Part shown: piece by piece, positions 6,197-12,917 of the stretch
Layout: every line of letters starts with the position of its first letter
Position numbering within the stretch: position 1 is the first letter of the stretch
The notes under the pieces: generated by a model
Told to the model about the DNA's origin: nothing
What the model saw: only the letters and a program-made list of their open reading frames with translations
Database searches by the model: none
Assembly: GCA_910584235.1 (NCBI GenBank)
Contig: CAJTZD010000065.1
Location: 1-18,434 of the forward strand
Reading direction: 5' to 3'
Source: an uncultured Acetatifactor sp.
GTDB lineage: Bacteria > Bacillota > Clostridia > Lachnospirales > Lachnospiraceae
DNA: 18,434 nucleotides
Made by a program: the position numbers and the translations under genes

Positions 6197-7927
6197 TCAC
6201 ATTTCCCTGCTGACCATGTACAGCGAATAGAAATACTCTCTCCGCTCCATAAGCTCCCGGAATGTCCCCTGCTCCGTCACCCGCCCGTTTTTCATTACAA
6301 CAATACCGTCGAACCTGCTTAACGTCTTCTCCTCCAGCCTGTGGGTCACCACCAGCCTGGTCAGCCCCCGGATATTCAGGATGGCATCCGTGACGCTCTC
6401 CGCAGTCTCCGCGTCCAGGGCGGAGGTGGCCTCGTCCACCAAAAGCACAGGGGATTTGCGCAAAAGGCTCCTGGCGATGGCAATGCGCTGTCTCTCGCCG
6501 CCGGACAGGCAGGAGCCGCCCTCCCCGCAGGCATACCCCTCTCCTTTCTCCCGGATGAGCCCGGACAGACCGGCGCCCTTTACCGCCCGGTCTATCTGCT
6601 CCCTGTCAAATTCCCGGAACATGCAGATATTCTGTACGACGGTGTCGTCAAAGATGAACACATTCTGCTGTATCACGGAAATCACGTCAAAGATGCTGTC
6701 CGGCCGGACTTGTCTGATTTCCTTTCCACCCACTGTAACGCTCCCGCCATAGGACGGATAATTCCCCATGATCAGGTTCAGCAGGGTGGATTTGCCGGAG
6801 CCTGAACCGCCTACGATGGCATAGCTCTTGCCGGCCTCGAACCGGATACTCACGTCTTTTAAGACTTCTCCTCCCTCCTCATAGGCGAAGTCCACATGTT
6901 CAAAGCAGATGCCGTCTCCCACGGCCTCCAGCTTCTCCAGATGCTCCCCGGGGGATACGTCCTCCCCATAGACCGCCATTTTCTCTATCAGCCCCAGAGC
7001 CGCCTTTCTGTTGGCCAAAAGGCTTGGGAACTGCCGGATAGGATTTATGATATAGTTCATCATCTGGACGAAGGCGATCACCACCCCCGGGGTGATCTTT
7101 CCCTGAATGCTCAGATAGGCCCCATAGCAGAACACGCCCATCTGCACGGTAAAGCTGCCCACAAATGACACAATGCCTACGATATCCGCTGCTTTTCTGC
7201 GCCGGCACTTAGTCTGTTCCAGCTTTCCGTTCCTGTCATAATACATGGCCGCGGCCTCCTCCTGGGCCTGGAAGCTTTTAATCACCCCCAGTCCGCCAAG
7301 CAGATCTTTCACCATGGACATGAAATTGGCGTTCCTCTCGCTGACTTTCTTTTCCTGTTCCGCGATTTTATTCCCGAAAGGCAGGGAGATCACAATGAGA
7401 AGAAACCCCAGCCCCATCACCACCAGCGTCAATGACCAGCTGTACCACAGCATCAGCCCCAGGGAGGCAAGCATCTGCAGCAAAAGGCTCAGAAGCGTGA
7501 AATTCGCCGACAGATAGTTAGTCTCAACGGAGTTCACGTCATTGGTCAGGGCCGATATGTAGCTGCTGGTGTTCTCCTTTCCGAAAGCCGCGATGCCTTT
7601 GCCCGTGATGGCGTCAAAGGCTTTGTTCCGGTAGCCCTCCACGGCTTTCTTGAGAAAAGCATTCTTGAACTGCCGGTTCAGCAGCCATATGCCTACTATA
7701 AGCAGCATAAATACCCCGGAAGTCTTTATGAGCCCCCCAAGCATCCCAAGATCCCCGCTCATGGACACGTCCGTCAGCTCCTTGAGCAGATACGCGATTC
7801 CCACCTCCATCACACCGGACAGCGTGACGGCTGTCACAGCCAGTATAAAGTTCAGCCTGTTGTTTTTGTAAAACTCACGGATGTATCCCTTTGCAATGTG
7901 TTTCTGTGTGTTTTTGTCCATACCCAT
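6197..7927 (-). CDS. Half-size ABC exporter (membrane domain fused to ATPase)
   Basis: From the ATG at 7927 the product is 576 residues. The first roughly 310 residues hold about six hydrophobic segments (for example LNFILAVTAVTLSGVMEVGI), an ABC exporter membrane domain. The C-terminal ATPase has Walker A GGSGSGKST (about 370), the signature CLSGGERQRIAIARSLL, Walker B LLVDEATSALD and the switch His in VVTHRLEE. It probably works as a homodimer in the plasma membrane; the substrate is unknown, with drugs, lipids or peptides possible. The 7927 start lies downstream of the predicted promoter; in-frame codons further upstream overlap that promoter and cannot be translated from it. AAAGGG precedes the start. 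Its position beside ABC-F, DUF6512 and MFS genes suggests a defence or efflux role. Confidence 0.88.
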   Translation of the reverse strand: MGMDKNTQKHIAKGYIREFYKNNRLNFILAVTAVTLSGVMEVGIAYLLKELTDVSMSGDLGMLGGLIKTSGVFMLLIVGIWLLNRQFKNAFLKKAVEGYRNKAFDAITGKGIAAFGKENTSSYISALTNDVNSVETNYLSANFTLLSLLLQMLASLGLMLWYSWSLTLVVMGLGFLLIVISLPFGNKIAEQEKKVSERNANFMSMVKDLLGGLGVIKSFQAQEEAAAMYYDRNGKLEQTKCRRRKAADIVGIVSFVGSFTVQMGVFCYGAYLSIQGKITPGVVIAFVQMMNYIINPIRQFPSLLANRKAALGLIEKMAVYGEDVSPGEHLEKLEAVGDGICFEHVDFAYEEGGEVLKDVSIRFEAGKSYAIVGGSGSGKSTLLNLIMGNYPSYGGSVTVGGKEIRQVRPDSIFDVISVIQQNVFIFDDTVVQNICMFREFDREQIDRAVKGAGLSGLIREKGEGYACGEGGSCLSGGERQRIAIARSLLRKSPVLLVDEATSALDAETAESVTDAILNIRGLTRLVVTHRLEEKTLSRFDGIVVMKNGRVTEQGTFRELMERREYFYSLYMVSREM

Positions 7928-7962
7928 GACCACCCTTTCCGTAACCTGCCGGCTATAGCTAC

Positions 7963-7990
7963 AGTATACAGAAATTCCTTTGGGTGTAAA
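7963..7990 (-). promoter_or_regulatory. Promoter of the ABC exporter
   Basis: Minus-strand TTTACA (7985-7990), a 16-base spacer and TATACT (7963-7968), with TG just before the -10 box. It sets the exporter start at 7927. Confidence 0.7.
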
Positions 7991-8037
7991 TATCATCTGG
8001 GCAAAGGGTCTTTTTTCATGTACAAGAGGTTATCTTT

Positions 8038-8067
8038 TTGACAGTTCCTCAAAAAACTTCATATAAT
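8038..8067 (+). promoter_or_regulatory. Promoter of the DUF6512 gene
   Basis: TTGACA (8038-8043), an 18-base spacer and TATAAT (8062-8067), both perfect boxes. It points away from the exporter promoter, so the two genes are divergently transcribed. Confidence 0.8.
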
Positions 8068-8102
8068 ATTGTACTTTCCGCGTATCTCCCTGAAAGCTGC
8101 AT

Positions 8103-8126
8103 ATACTATCCCCGGAGGGATACTAT
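8103..8126 (+). promoter_or_regulatory. Hairpin covering ribosome site and start codon of the DUF6512 gene
   Basis: TATCCC (8107-8112) pairs with GGGATA (8117-8122) over a CGGA loop. After a C-C mismatch, ATA (8103-8105) pairs with TAT (8124-8126). This buries GGAGGG and part of the ATG, which could restrain translation. Confidence 0.45.
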
Positions 8127-8652
8127 GTCAAGTTTAAAACGTTTATCCGTCATCGGCGTCTTTTTTGTCTTGCTTGCGGGGACGCTGGCCCATTTCCTGT
8201 ATGACCTGAGTGGTGAGAACGCCTTTGTGGGCCTCTTTGTTCCTGTGAACGAGTCCGTCTGGGAGCATATGAAGCTGCTGTTCTTCCCCATGCTCCTGTA
8301 CGCGCTGTTTATGATTTCCAGGCTGAAAACGAAAATTCCCCGCCTCCCCTCCGCTCTTTGGGCGGGGGATCTGGCAGGGACATTCTCCATTCCTTTTCTT
8401 TACTATGTGTATACTTCCATCTGTGGCAGGGACGTGTTCCTCCTGGATCTGGCCACTTTTCTTTTCAGCGTCCTGATGGCGTTCCTGATCGTCTGCAAGC
8501 TTGCCTCATCCTGCAAGGCCAAAACTCTCAAAGCCCTTTCGGGATCTTTTGGCATTGTGCTTGGCTGCGCTGTCTGTATTCTTTTCCTCTGTTTCCTGTG
8601 GTTCACCTATCATCCGCCGAGGGCTGAGATTTTCAGAGATCCCACTGCCTGA
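8125..8652 (+). CDS. DUF6512 family membrane protein
   Basis: The 175-residue protein starts MSSLKRLSVIGVFFVLLAGT and has about five hydrophobic segments. The conserved stretch HFLYDLSGENAFVGLFVPVN followed by ESVWEHMKLLFFPMLLY is the hallmark I associate with DUF6512 proteins; their function is unknown. The ATG at 8125 has GGAGGG 5 bases upstream and lies about 55 bases after a strong promoter. The gene faces the MFS gene and the two stop codons are only 19 bases apart. Confidence 0.8.
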   Translation: MSSLKRLSVIGVFFVLLAGTLAHFLYDLSGENAFVGLFVPVNESVWEHMKLLFFPMLLYALFMISRLKTKIPRLPSALWAGDLAGTFSIPFLYYVYTSICGRDVFLLDLATFLFSVLMAFLIVCKLASSCKAKTLKALSGSFGIVLGCAVCILFLCFLWFTYHPPRAEIFRDPTA

Positions 8653-8671
8653 AAAGAAGCCGCCTGGCTCC

Positions 8672-10087
8672 TTACTCTCCCCTCTCCAGCTCCCAGATAT
8701 GCCTGTTTCTTCGGAAATACAGACACACTCCGATCCCGGCAAAGGCAATCACGAAGAAGAGGAACGCCGCCCCGGAGCCTTTCCCGCTGCCAAAGAGCCG
8801 CGTCAGCACGCTCCCGGCTTTCTGGACCGCCATAATGGGTTCGAACACCTGATCCACCAGGAACCCTCCCAGGAAATATCCGATGGGAATCGTAAAAAAC
8901 TGCAGGGAATTTCTCACGGAATACACCCTTCCCTGCATCTGCTCCGGCACATGCAGCCGCATAAGGGCATCCAGATTGGCGCTCATAAGGGGTATGGCGA
9001 TCCACCCCAGGAACCCGCCGATGCACCAGACGACAGGCGTCCTGCCCAGCGCCAGGAAGAAATTCTCTGAGCTCATAGAGAGCAGCAGACAGTTGCAGAT
9101 GACCCGCACCCGGCTCTTTGGCGCTTTCACAACAGAGGCGAAGACCGATCCTGCCAGGGTCGCCATACCGATGACAGCGTTCACCAGCCCCATCGCTTTC
9201 TCGCTTCCGCCTTCCCGGGAGAGCATCATGGCCGGAAACGCCGCATTGTAGACGGATGCTACCAGGTTGATAGCCGCCAGGAACAAAATCAGTCCCAGGA
9301 TCCCTTTCTGCTCCCGCAGATAGGCCAGCCCTTTCTTTGCCGAAGCCCACAGCTTCTCTTTCTCCTGTTCCTGCGCCGCCTCTGCGTCCTGAGGAATGCG
9401 GATCCAGAACGCAAGCGTCAGGAAAGCGATGCCAAACGTGCACAGATCAAAGGCCACCACGGCCCCCATCCCCGCAATGCCAAGCACGGCTGTGGCGATG
9501 ATGGGCGTCATGATGGAGTTCAGGGCGCTGGATAAATACCGCAGGCCTCCCACCTGCTGATAATACTTCTTGGGCAGAAGCTTCGTCACCGCCACCTCCG
9601 AGGCCGGCTGCTGCACCGTGTTCATCAGCCCGTTAAGCCCGTTGATCAGATACAGATGCCATATCCGCAGCCTGCCGTTCAACAGCAGGATCAGCATAGC
9701 CACCGTAGTGGCCGCCGCCAGAGTATCGCAGACCAGCATGGTAAGCTTCTTGTTCCATTTGTCGCTCAGGGCGCCTGCGAAGATGCTAAGCAGCACATAG
9801 GGCGTGTAAGAACTCACCATCAAAAGCGCCGTCATCAGGGCGGAGCCTTCCTGGGTGTAAGACCAGATGACCAGCGCATAGCTGGTCATGGCGCTCCCCA
9901 GGCCCGACAGGGACTGGGTCAGCCACAGCAGCAGGAATGCGCGCATCTCCCGAAAGGCCCCCATGATGCCGCGGGCATTGCCGTTTTCACAGATATCACC
10001 GAATTCATAGGCATTGTCAGGTTTGTCATTAATTTCGATATTTTTGTTCTTTTTACCGTTCTTTTTACCGTTCTTATTGTTTTTCAT
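8672..10087 (-). CDS. MFS efflux transporter of the MFS_3 / Mef-like group
   Basis: The 471-residue protein has a hydrophilic N-terminus of about 45 residues rich in Lys and Asn, then about 12 membrane segments starting with LLLWLTQSLSGLGSAMTSYA. The segments GALSDKWNKK (the loop 2-3 motif), NTVQQPASEVAVTKLLP and FDLCTFGIAFLTLAFWIRIP are typical of MFS_3 exporters such as the macrolide pump Mef and EntS-like proteins. It should expel a drug or other small molecule using the proton gradient; the substrate is not readable. AAGGAG lies 8 bases before the ATG. A leader ORF and competing stems upstream suggest drug-induced translation. No resistance symbol is given because identity to Mef is only at family level. 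Confidence 0.88.
   Translation of the reverse strand: MKNNKNGKKNGKKNKNIEINDKPDNAYEFGDICENGNARGIMGAFREMRAFLLLWLTQSLSGLGSAMTSYALVIWSYTQEGSALMTALLMVSSYTPYVLLSIFAGALSDKWNKKLTMLVCDTLAAATTVAMLILLLNGRLRIWHLYLINGLNGLMNTVQQPASEVAVTKLLPKKYYQQVGGLRYLSSALNSIMTPIIATAVLGIAGMGAVVAFDLCTFGIAFLTLAFWIRIPQDAEAAQEQEKEKLWASAKKGLAYLREQKGILGLILFLAAINLVASVYNAAFPAMMLSREGGSEKAMGLVNAVIGMATLAGSVFASVVKAPKSRVRVICNCLLLSMSSENFFLALGRTPVVWCIGGFLGWIAIPLMSANLDALMRLHVPEQMQGRVYSVRNSLQFFTIPIGYFLGGFLVDQVFEPIMAVQKAGSVLTRLFGSGKGSGAAFLFFVIAFAGIGVCLYFRRNRHIWELERGE
10046..10081 (-). repeat. Tandem 12-base repeat encoding Lys/Asn-rich tail
   Basis: GTTCTTTTTACC occurs twice in a row (10046-10057, 10058-10069), followed by a degenerate third copy. 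It encodes KNGKKNGKKNKN at the N-terminus of the MFS protein and could vary in length by slippage without changing frame. Confidence 0.7.
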
Positions 10088-10088
10088 A

Positions 10089-10148
10089 GACTTTGCTCCT
10101 TGTCAGATTTCGTTTATATTCCCTGAAAGAATCGAAATAAGCAAAGTC
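10089..10148 (-). promoter_or_regulatory. Stem masking the MFS ribosome site
   Basis: In the minus-strand leader GACTTTGC (10148-10141) is the exact complement of GCAAAGTC (10096-10089), which lies between the ribosome site AAGGAG (10101-10096) and the start codon. A second 6-bp stem (10138-10133 with 10112-10107) stacks inside, leaving most of the ribosome site in an internal loop. This fold would block initiation. Confidence 0.65.
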
Positions 10149-10165
10149 CCAGAGCAGTCATTCTA

Positions 10166-10202
10166 CTCCATGCAATCCTGCCCTAAAAGACTTTGCATGG
10201 AG
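10166..10202 (-). promoter_or_regulatory. First stem of the MFS leader, overlapping the leader ORF
   Basis: CTCCATGCAA (10202-10193) pairs perfectly with TTGCATGGAG (10175-10166). The 5' arm is inside the coding part of the MLLAIASAPCKVF ORF. Just past it, GCAAAGTC (10197-10190) can instead pair with GACTTTGC at 10148-10141, the strand that otherwise masks the MFS ribosome site. Two mutually exclusive folds are therefore possible. Confidence 0.65.
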
Positions 10203-10224
10203 CTGATGCAATCGCTAACAGCAT
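10183..10224 (-). CDS. 13-codon leader ORF (MLLAIASAPCKVF) before the MFS gene
   Basis: An ATG at 10224 is preceded by GGGGAGG with 5 bases between, a very strong ribosome site. The ORF runs 13 codons to a TAG at 10183-10185 and ends about 95 bases before the MFS start. Codons 8-12 form one arm of the first leader stem. This is the layout of erm/cat-type translational attenuators, in which a drug-stalled ribosome frees a downstream start. The peptide itself matches no leader I know. Confidence 0.7.
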   Translation of the reverse strand: MLLAIASAPCKVF

Positions 10225-10304
10225 AATATCCTCCCCTCCCGGATTCCGGCTCTCTGGCCGCTTCGAAAGCCCAAATATAAATCATGGGGCCAATCCTGGA
10301 GGTT

Positions 10305-10333
10305 ATTGTAGCGCTTTTTACAGATGCTGTCAA
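10305..10333 (-). promoter_or_regulatory. Strong sigma-A promoter of the MFS leader
   Basis: Minus-strand TTGACA (10328-10333), a 17-base spacer and TACAAT (10305-10310). Transcription would start near 10298, giving a leader of about 210 bases. Confidence 0.85.
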
Positions 10334-10349
10334 CATCCTGACAGGATGT
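10333..10349. promoter_or_regulatory. Palindrome abutting the MFS promoter -35 box
   Basis: ACATCCTG-A-CAGGATGT is a perfect 8-bp inverted repeat with one central base. It touches the upstream edge of the -35 box, a typical position for an activator or repressor site. No regulator can be assigned. Confidence 0.45.
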
Positions 10350-10573
10350 ATAAAACCTGTACTTTTTCCAGCGTATCTTAATGAACAAATTACAGCTTGT
10401 GAGCAGCGCAGCAAGCTGCTTGTCGCGGATGACCGCATAAAAAGATAAAGAAGCAAGCAACTGAAAGCAAGCGCTAGACCGCCGAAATAAAGTCCAAAAG
10501 AAAAGCATTGTGGAAAAATCCAATTTTGCCGTTTATCGCAAATTCACTACCGTATACAGTCGAAATATAGCAT
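10350..10573. other. Intergenic region without a supported gene
   Basis: I see no ORF here with a ribosome site, and no terminator or RNA gene. Base composition shifts from GC-rich to AT-rich across it, marking the boundary between the MFS region and the LytTR module. Confidence 0.5.
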
Positions 10574-10587
10574 TTGAAAATATTTGA

Positions 10588-10596
10588 TGGTATAAT
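10588..10596 (+). promoter_or_regulatory. Extended -10 promoter of the LytTR module
   Basis: TGGTATAAT gives a perfect -10 box with the extended TG; there is no good -35 at 17 bases. It is 26 bases before the LytTR start. Confidence 0.55.
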
Positions 10597-10621
10597 TGGG
10601 ATTCAGACAGGAGGTGGCACT

Positions 10622-11071
10622 TTGAAAGTCGGGATAAATATAGACCATTCCGTAAAGGAACTTGAAGTCCTGATTACGGCACAAGAACAAAGCGGAGCGG
10701 TCAATGCTCTATATGAGCATATAGTAGATTTTGACAGAAAGAGCCTTGAAACGCTGACAGCATATAAAGACGATATAGCGAAGATTGTATATGTGACAGA
10801 TATTTTCCGAATATACACGGGAAACCAAAAAGTCTATATCCAAACACTTCAAGGCGAGTACGCTATACGGTACAGATTGTATGAATTGGAAGAGGCTCTT
10901 GATAAAAAACAGTTTCTCCGTATTTCCAATTCAGAAATCGTAAATGTCAAAAAAATCCGGGATATTGATTTAAGCATAATAGGAAGAATTTGTATTCGCT
11001 TTTTGAATGATACGCAAACCTATGTTTCAAGAAGATATATCCCAAAAATCAAAAAATCTTTACGAATATGA
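10622..11071 (+). CDS. LytTR-domain DNA-binding regulator
   Basis: From the TTG at 10622 the protein is 149 residues. Residues from about 45 onward form a LytTR domain: DDIAKIVYVTDIFRIYTGNQ, then a strand pair, then YELEEALDKKQFLRISNSEI, VNVKKIRDID and YVSRRYIPKIKKSL. There is no receiver domain. LytTR-only regulators paired with a DUF3021 membrane protein are a known two-gene unit in which the membrane protein is thought to modulate the regulator. AGGAGGTG lies 5 bases before the TTG; an upstream in-frame ATG at 10574 precedes the promoter and is rejected. The gene is strongly AT-rich compared with its neighbours. Confidence 0.85.
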   Translation: MKVGINIDHSVKELEVLITAQEQSGAVNALYEHIVDFDRKSLETLTAYKDDIAKIVYVTDIFRIYTGNQKVYIQTLQGEYAIRYRLYELEEALDKKQFLRISNSEIVNVKKIRDIDLSIIGRICIRFLNDTQTYVSRRYIPKIKKSLRI

Positions 11072-11080
11072 GGTGATACT

Positions 11081-11557
11081 TTGAAAAAGAAAGCATTAAA
11101 ATTTGGAACAATAGGTTTTCTGTTTGGGTGTTTTGCGTATTTGTTGTTTTCAATCTTAGTTTCATTGCGTATGAACACAGGAGATTTCTACTTTGTTCTT
11201 CCTGCCTTGAAAAACGAATACAGCAGCGAATTACTTGCAGCTATAGTTCAGATTGCTGCATTTACCTGGCTTGGAATAGCTTGTGGTATTGCCTATATGT
11301 TTAGCGAGAATGTTGAATTGGGGCCAATAAAACAAGGCGCGGGCTATTTGGTTTCATTAACTATGGGAATATTGCCATTAGCGTGGACAGGGCAATGGTT
11401 TAAACACATTTTTATAGGTATATTCAGCTATATCATTATTGTCGCTATTATTTCACTCCTTTTATTTTTTATTGGATTAGCGAAATTGAAATGTGATGTC
11501 AATGAAATCAGACAAGCTATTGGGATAGGCGAGGAGGTTAGTAATGAAAAAATTTAA
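11081..11557 (+). CDS. DUF3021 family membrane protein, partner of the LytTR regulator
   Basis: The 158-residue protein has four hydrophobic segments (for example FGTIGFLFGCFAYLLFSILV and IVQIAAFTWLGIACGIAYMF) and a short charged C-terminal tail, as in DUF3021 proteins. It starts at a TTG nine bases after the LytTR stop with GAGGTGAT upstream. Its likely role is membrane-linked control of the LytTR protein. It overlaps the next gene by 14 bases. Confidence 0.82.
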   Translation: MKKKALKFGTIGFLFGCFAYLLFSILVSLRMNTGDFYFVLPALKNEYSSELLAAIVQIAAFTWLGIACGIAYMFSENVELGPIKQGAGYLVSLTMGILPLAWTGQWFKHIFIGIFSYIIIVAIISLLLFFIGLAKLKCDVNEIRQAIGIGEEVSNEKI

Positions 11558-11891
11558 GCTGTCATCGAAACAAATAATTACTTGGATATGTGTTAATTAT
11601 GGACTGTTTATAATGGCTTTTTTCACTTTAGGATTTATGGATAGCAACAAAAGTATTGTTATTGTCAATTTTATTTTGGATATAGTTCTTTGCACGGTTT
11701 CCCTTGTCCTGAATATTATACTATTTTCCCCAAAATATAAAATGTCTATTGTCGGGAAAATAGGCTTACTGTTTACCACATTATGTTTTGCAGCATTCAC
11801 CTGCTTTGCTTTCTTAATGCCAGAAAACGGATTGCCCCCGGTTTTATTCAGTCAAGTATCACAGATTCCTCCCGAAATGCGCCAGAGCTGA
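11544..11891 (+). CDS. Small membrane protein of unknown function
   Basis: The 115-residue protein has three hydrophobic stretches (about residues 10-30, 38-62 and 72-91). Its start overlaps the DUF3021 gene and follows GAGGAGG, so it belongs to the same transcript. I do not recognise a family. The last residues (QVSQIPPEMRQS) lie where the AT-rich module meets more GC-rich DNA and overlap a minus-strand ORF, so the C-terminus may have been changed by a junction. Confidence 0.6.
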   Translation: MKKFKLSSKQIITWICVNYGLFIMAFFTLGFMDSNKSIVIVNFILDIVLCTVSLVLNIILFSPKYKMSIVGKIGLLFTTLCFAAFTCFAFLMPENGLPPVLFSQVSQIPPEMRQS

Positions 11892-12272
11892 ACAGGAAGC
11901 AGCTTCCGTCCATATGATAGTCAGATGAATCTGTTGCAGCTCAGCTTGGTACAATGCATTCTGTGATGCAATCCATTTGTTTTCCCATTCCAGGTAGCGC
12001 TGAAAGCCATCGCTTTTAAGAACCTTTGAAAGGGATACCGGAAATTCTTCTACCCGGCTCCAAAACAGATAAGCACGTTCATGGTCTGCAATATTGCCAG
12101 CGGACAGGATGTGTTCCCGAAAAACATTATAATCCCGGAACTGTGCATGATCTGGCCAAAGATGGAATACTGCGCTTTCCAGCATTGCCGCACGGGGCCA
12201 ATACGGATAGACCTCGCAAGTGCTTTGCCTTACCAGAGAGAAAAAAGAGGGGACAACACCTGTCCCTTTCAT
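11859..12272 (-). CDS. Hypothetical protein, probably a rearranged or truncated gene
   Basis: The frame is open for 137 codons and rich in Trp and His (for example FHLWPDHAQFRDYNVF, EWENKWIASQNALYQ), which looks like real protein, but I do not recognise the family. The nominal start overlaps the upstream stop as ATGA, yet its first codons come from a REP-like palindrome (12249-12266), and no good ribosome site is present. A later ATG at 12185 also lacks one. The 3' end overlaps the plus-strand membrane gene tail-to-tail. I suspect that the true N-terminus was lost to an insertion. Confidence 0.4.
   Translation of the reverse strand: MKGTGVVPSFFSLVRQSTCEVYPYWPRAAMLESAVFHLWPDHAQFRDYNVFREHILSAGNIADHERAYLFWSRVEEFPVSLSKVLKSDGFQRYLEWENKWIASQNALYQAELQQIHLTIIWTEAASCSALAHFGRNL
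12249..12266. repeat. REP-like small inverted repeat (GGGACA...TGTCCC)
   Basis: GGGACA (12250-12255) and TGTCCC (12261-12266) flank a 5-base loop; with the extra leading G this resembles the short GGGACA-type repeats scattered in Lachnospiraceae genomes. It lies at the junction between the PD-(D/E)XK-like gene and the hypothetical ORF. A related palindrome is at 1112-1126. Confidence 0.45.
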
Positions 12273-12850
12273 CTTCCCACATTTTCGATTATGTGTTTCA
12301 GCCCATACATGCTTTTTAACCGGGACTGCCTGACGTTGATGCAGGGCTCGTTATAATGGGTTCCAAAGGGTGTATCCAGGGTGGGCTTGTAATTTTGCAG
12401 GATAAAGGAGGTCTCCAGATATCCCAGGGAGAACCATAGCCCATTATTCATGTTGCGGGAAAAGGCGCCCCAGGCCACATAGTCGTAATGGTTCAGCAGT
12501 GGAATCTGCTCCTGGTTGATGAGCCTGCGCCCATAGGGCTGGTCATCGCCAACCTGTCCCCGGATCAGCTTCATAAGGATCTCTTTCGGAATCGTCTCTG
12601 TCTTGATGTCCACTACAAGGTTCGTCTGCAGGATGTCGCCCCGGTCAATGGTATCATAGTTTTCCCGGATGCCCGCGCGCCAGTCAAGACCCAGGAATTC
12701 CTTGCAGGCGAATTCTCCCAGGAAGCCAACGATATCCCTCTCTCTGCCGCTCATGTACTCCAATTCGAAATGATGGTTGATATTAGGGTCTCTGCGCTCG
12801 GCCTCCCGCCTGGCTGCCGCCCTCATCTCATCGGTTATCTGTATGGCCAT
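12269..12850 (-). CDS. PD-(D/E)XK nuclease-like protein, stand-alone
   Basis: From the ATG at 12850 the product has 193 residues. Residues 41-50 (VGFLGEFACK) give a helix with Glu46. Residues 71-84 (GDILQTNLVVDIKT) give Asp72 and the Asp81-Ile-Lys83 pair. This E...D...DxK spacing fits a PD-(D/E)XK nuclease core, as in restriction-like enzymes. There is no methylase or helicase nearby and no signal peptide. The start is supported by AAAGGGGG just upstream; a longer frame to 12931 has no such site. It may be a cut-down restriction enzyme, a phage-defence or repair nuclease, or an inactive relative. The fold assignment is from motif reading only. Confidence 0.6.
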   Translation of the reverse strand: MAIQITDEMRAAARREAERRDPNINHHFELEYMSGRERDIVGFLGEFACKEFLGLDWRAGIRENYDTIDRGDILQTNLVVDIKTETIPKEILMKLIRGQVGDDQPYGRRLINQEQIPLLNHYDYVAWGAFSRNMNNGLWFSLGYLETSFILQNYKPTLDTPFGTHYNEPCINVRQSRLKSMYGLKHIIENVGR

Positions 12851-12917
12851 GGTCCCCCTTTTTCGAACTGCCGCGTGGCAGCACAAGTTTATATATATGG
12901 AAACTGCGAAATTTCTT

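Noticed and set aside
8610..9443. Second minus-strand frame inside the MFS gene
   Set aside because: Arg/Gly-rich shadow frame with no start signal; the MFS frame explains the region.
10284..10448. 54-codon plus-strand frame over the MFS promoter
   Set aside because: No ribosome site, covers an opposing promoter, and no recognisable family.
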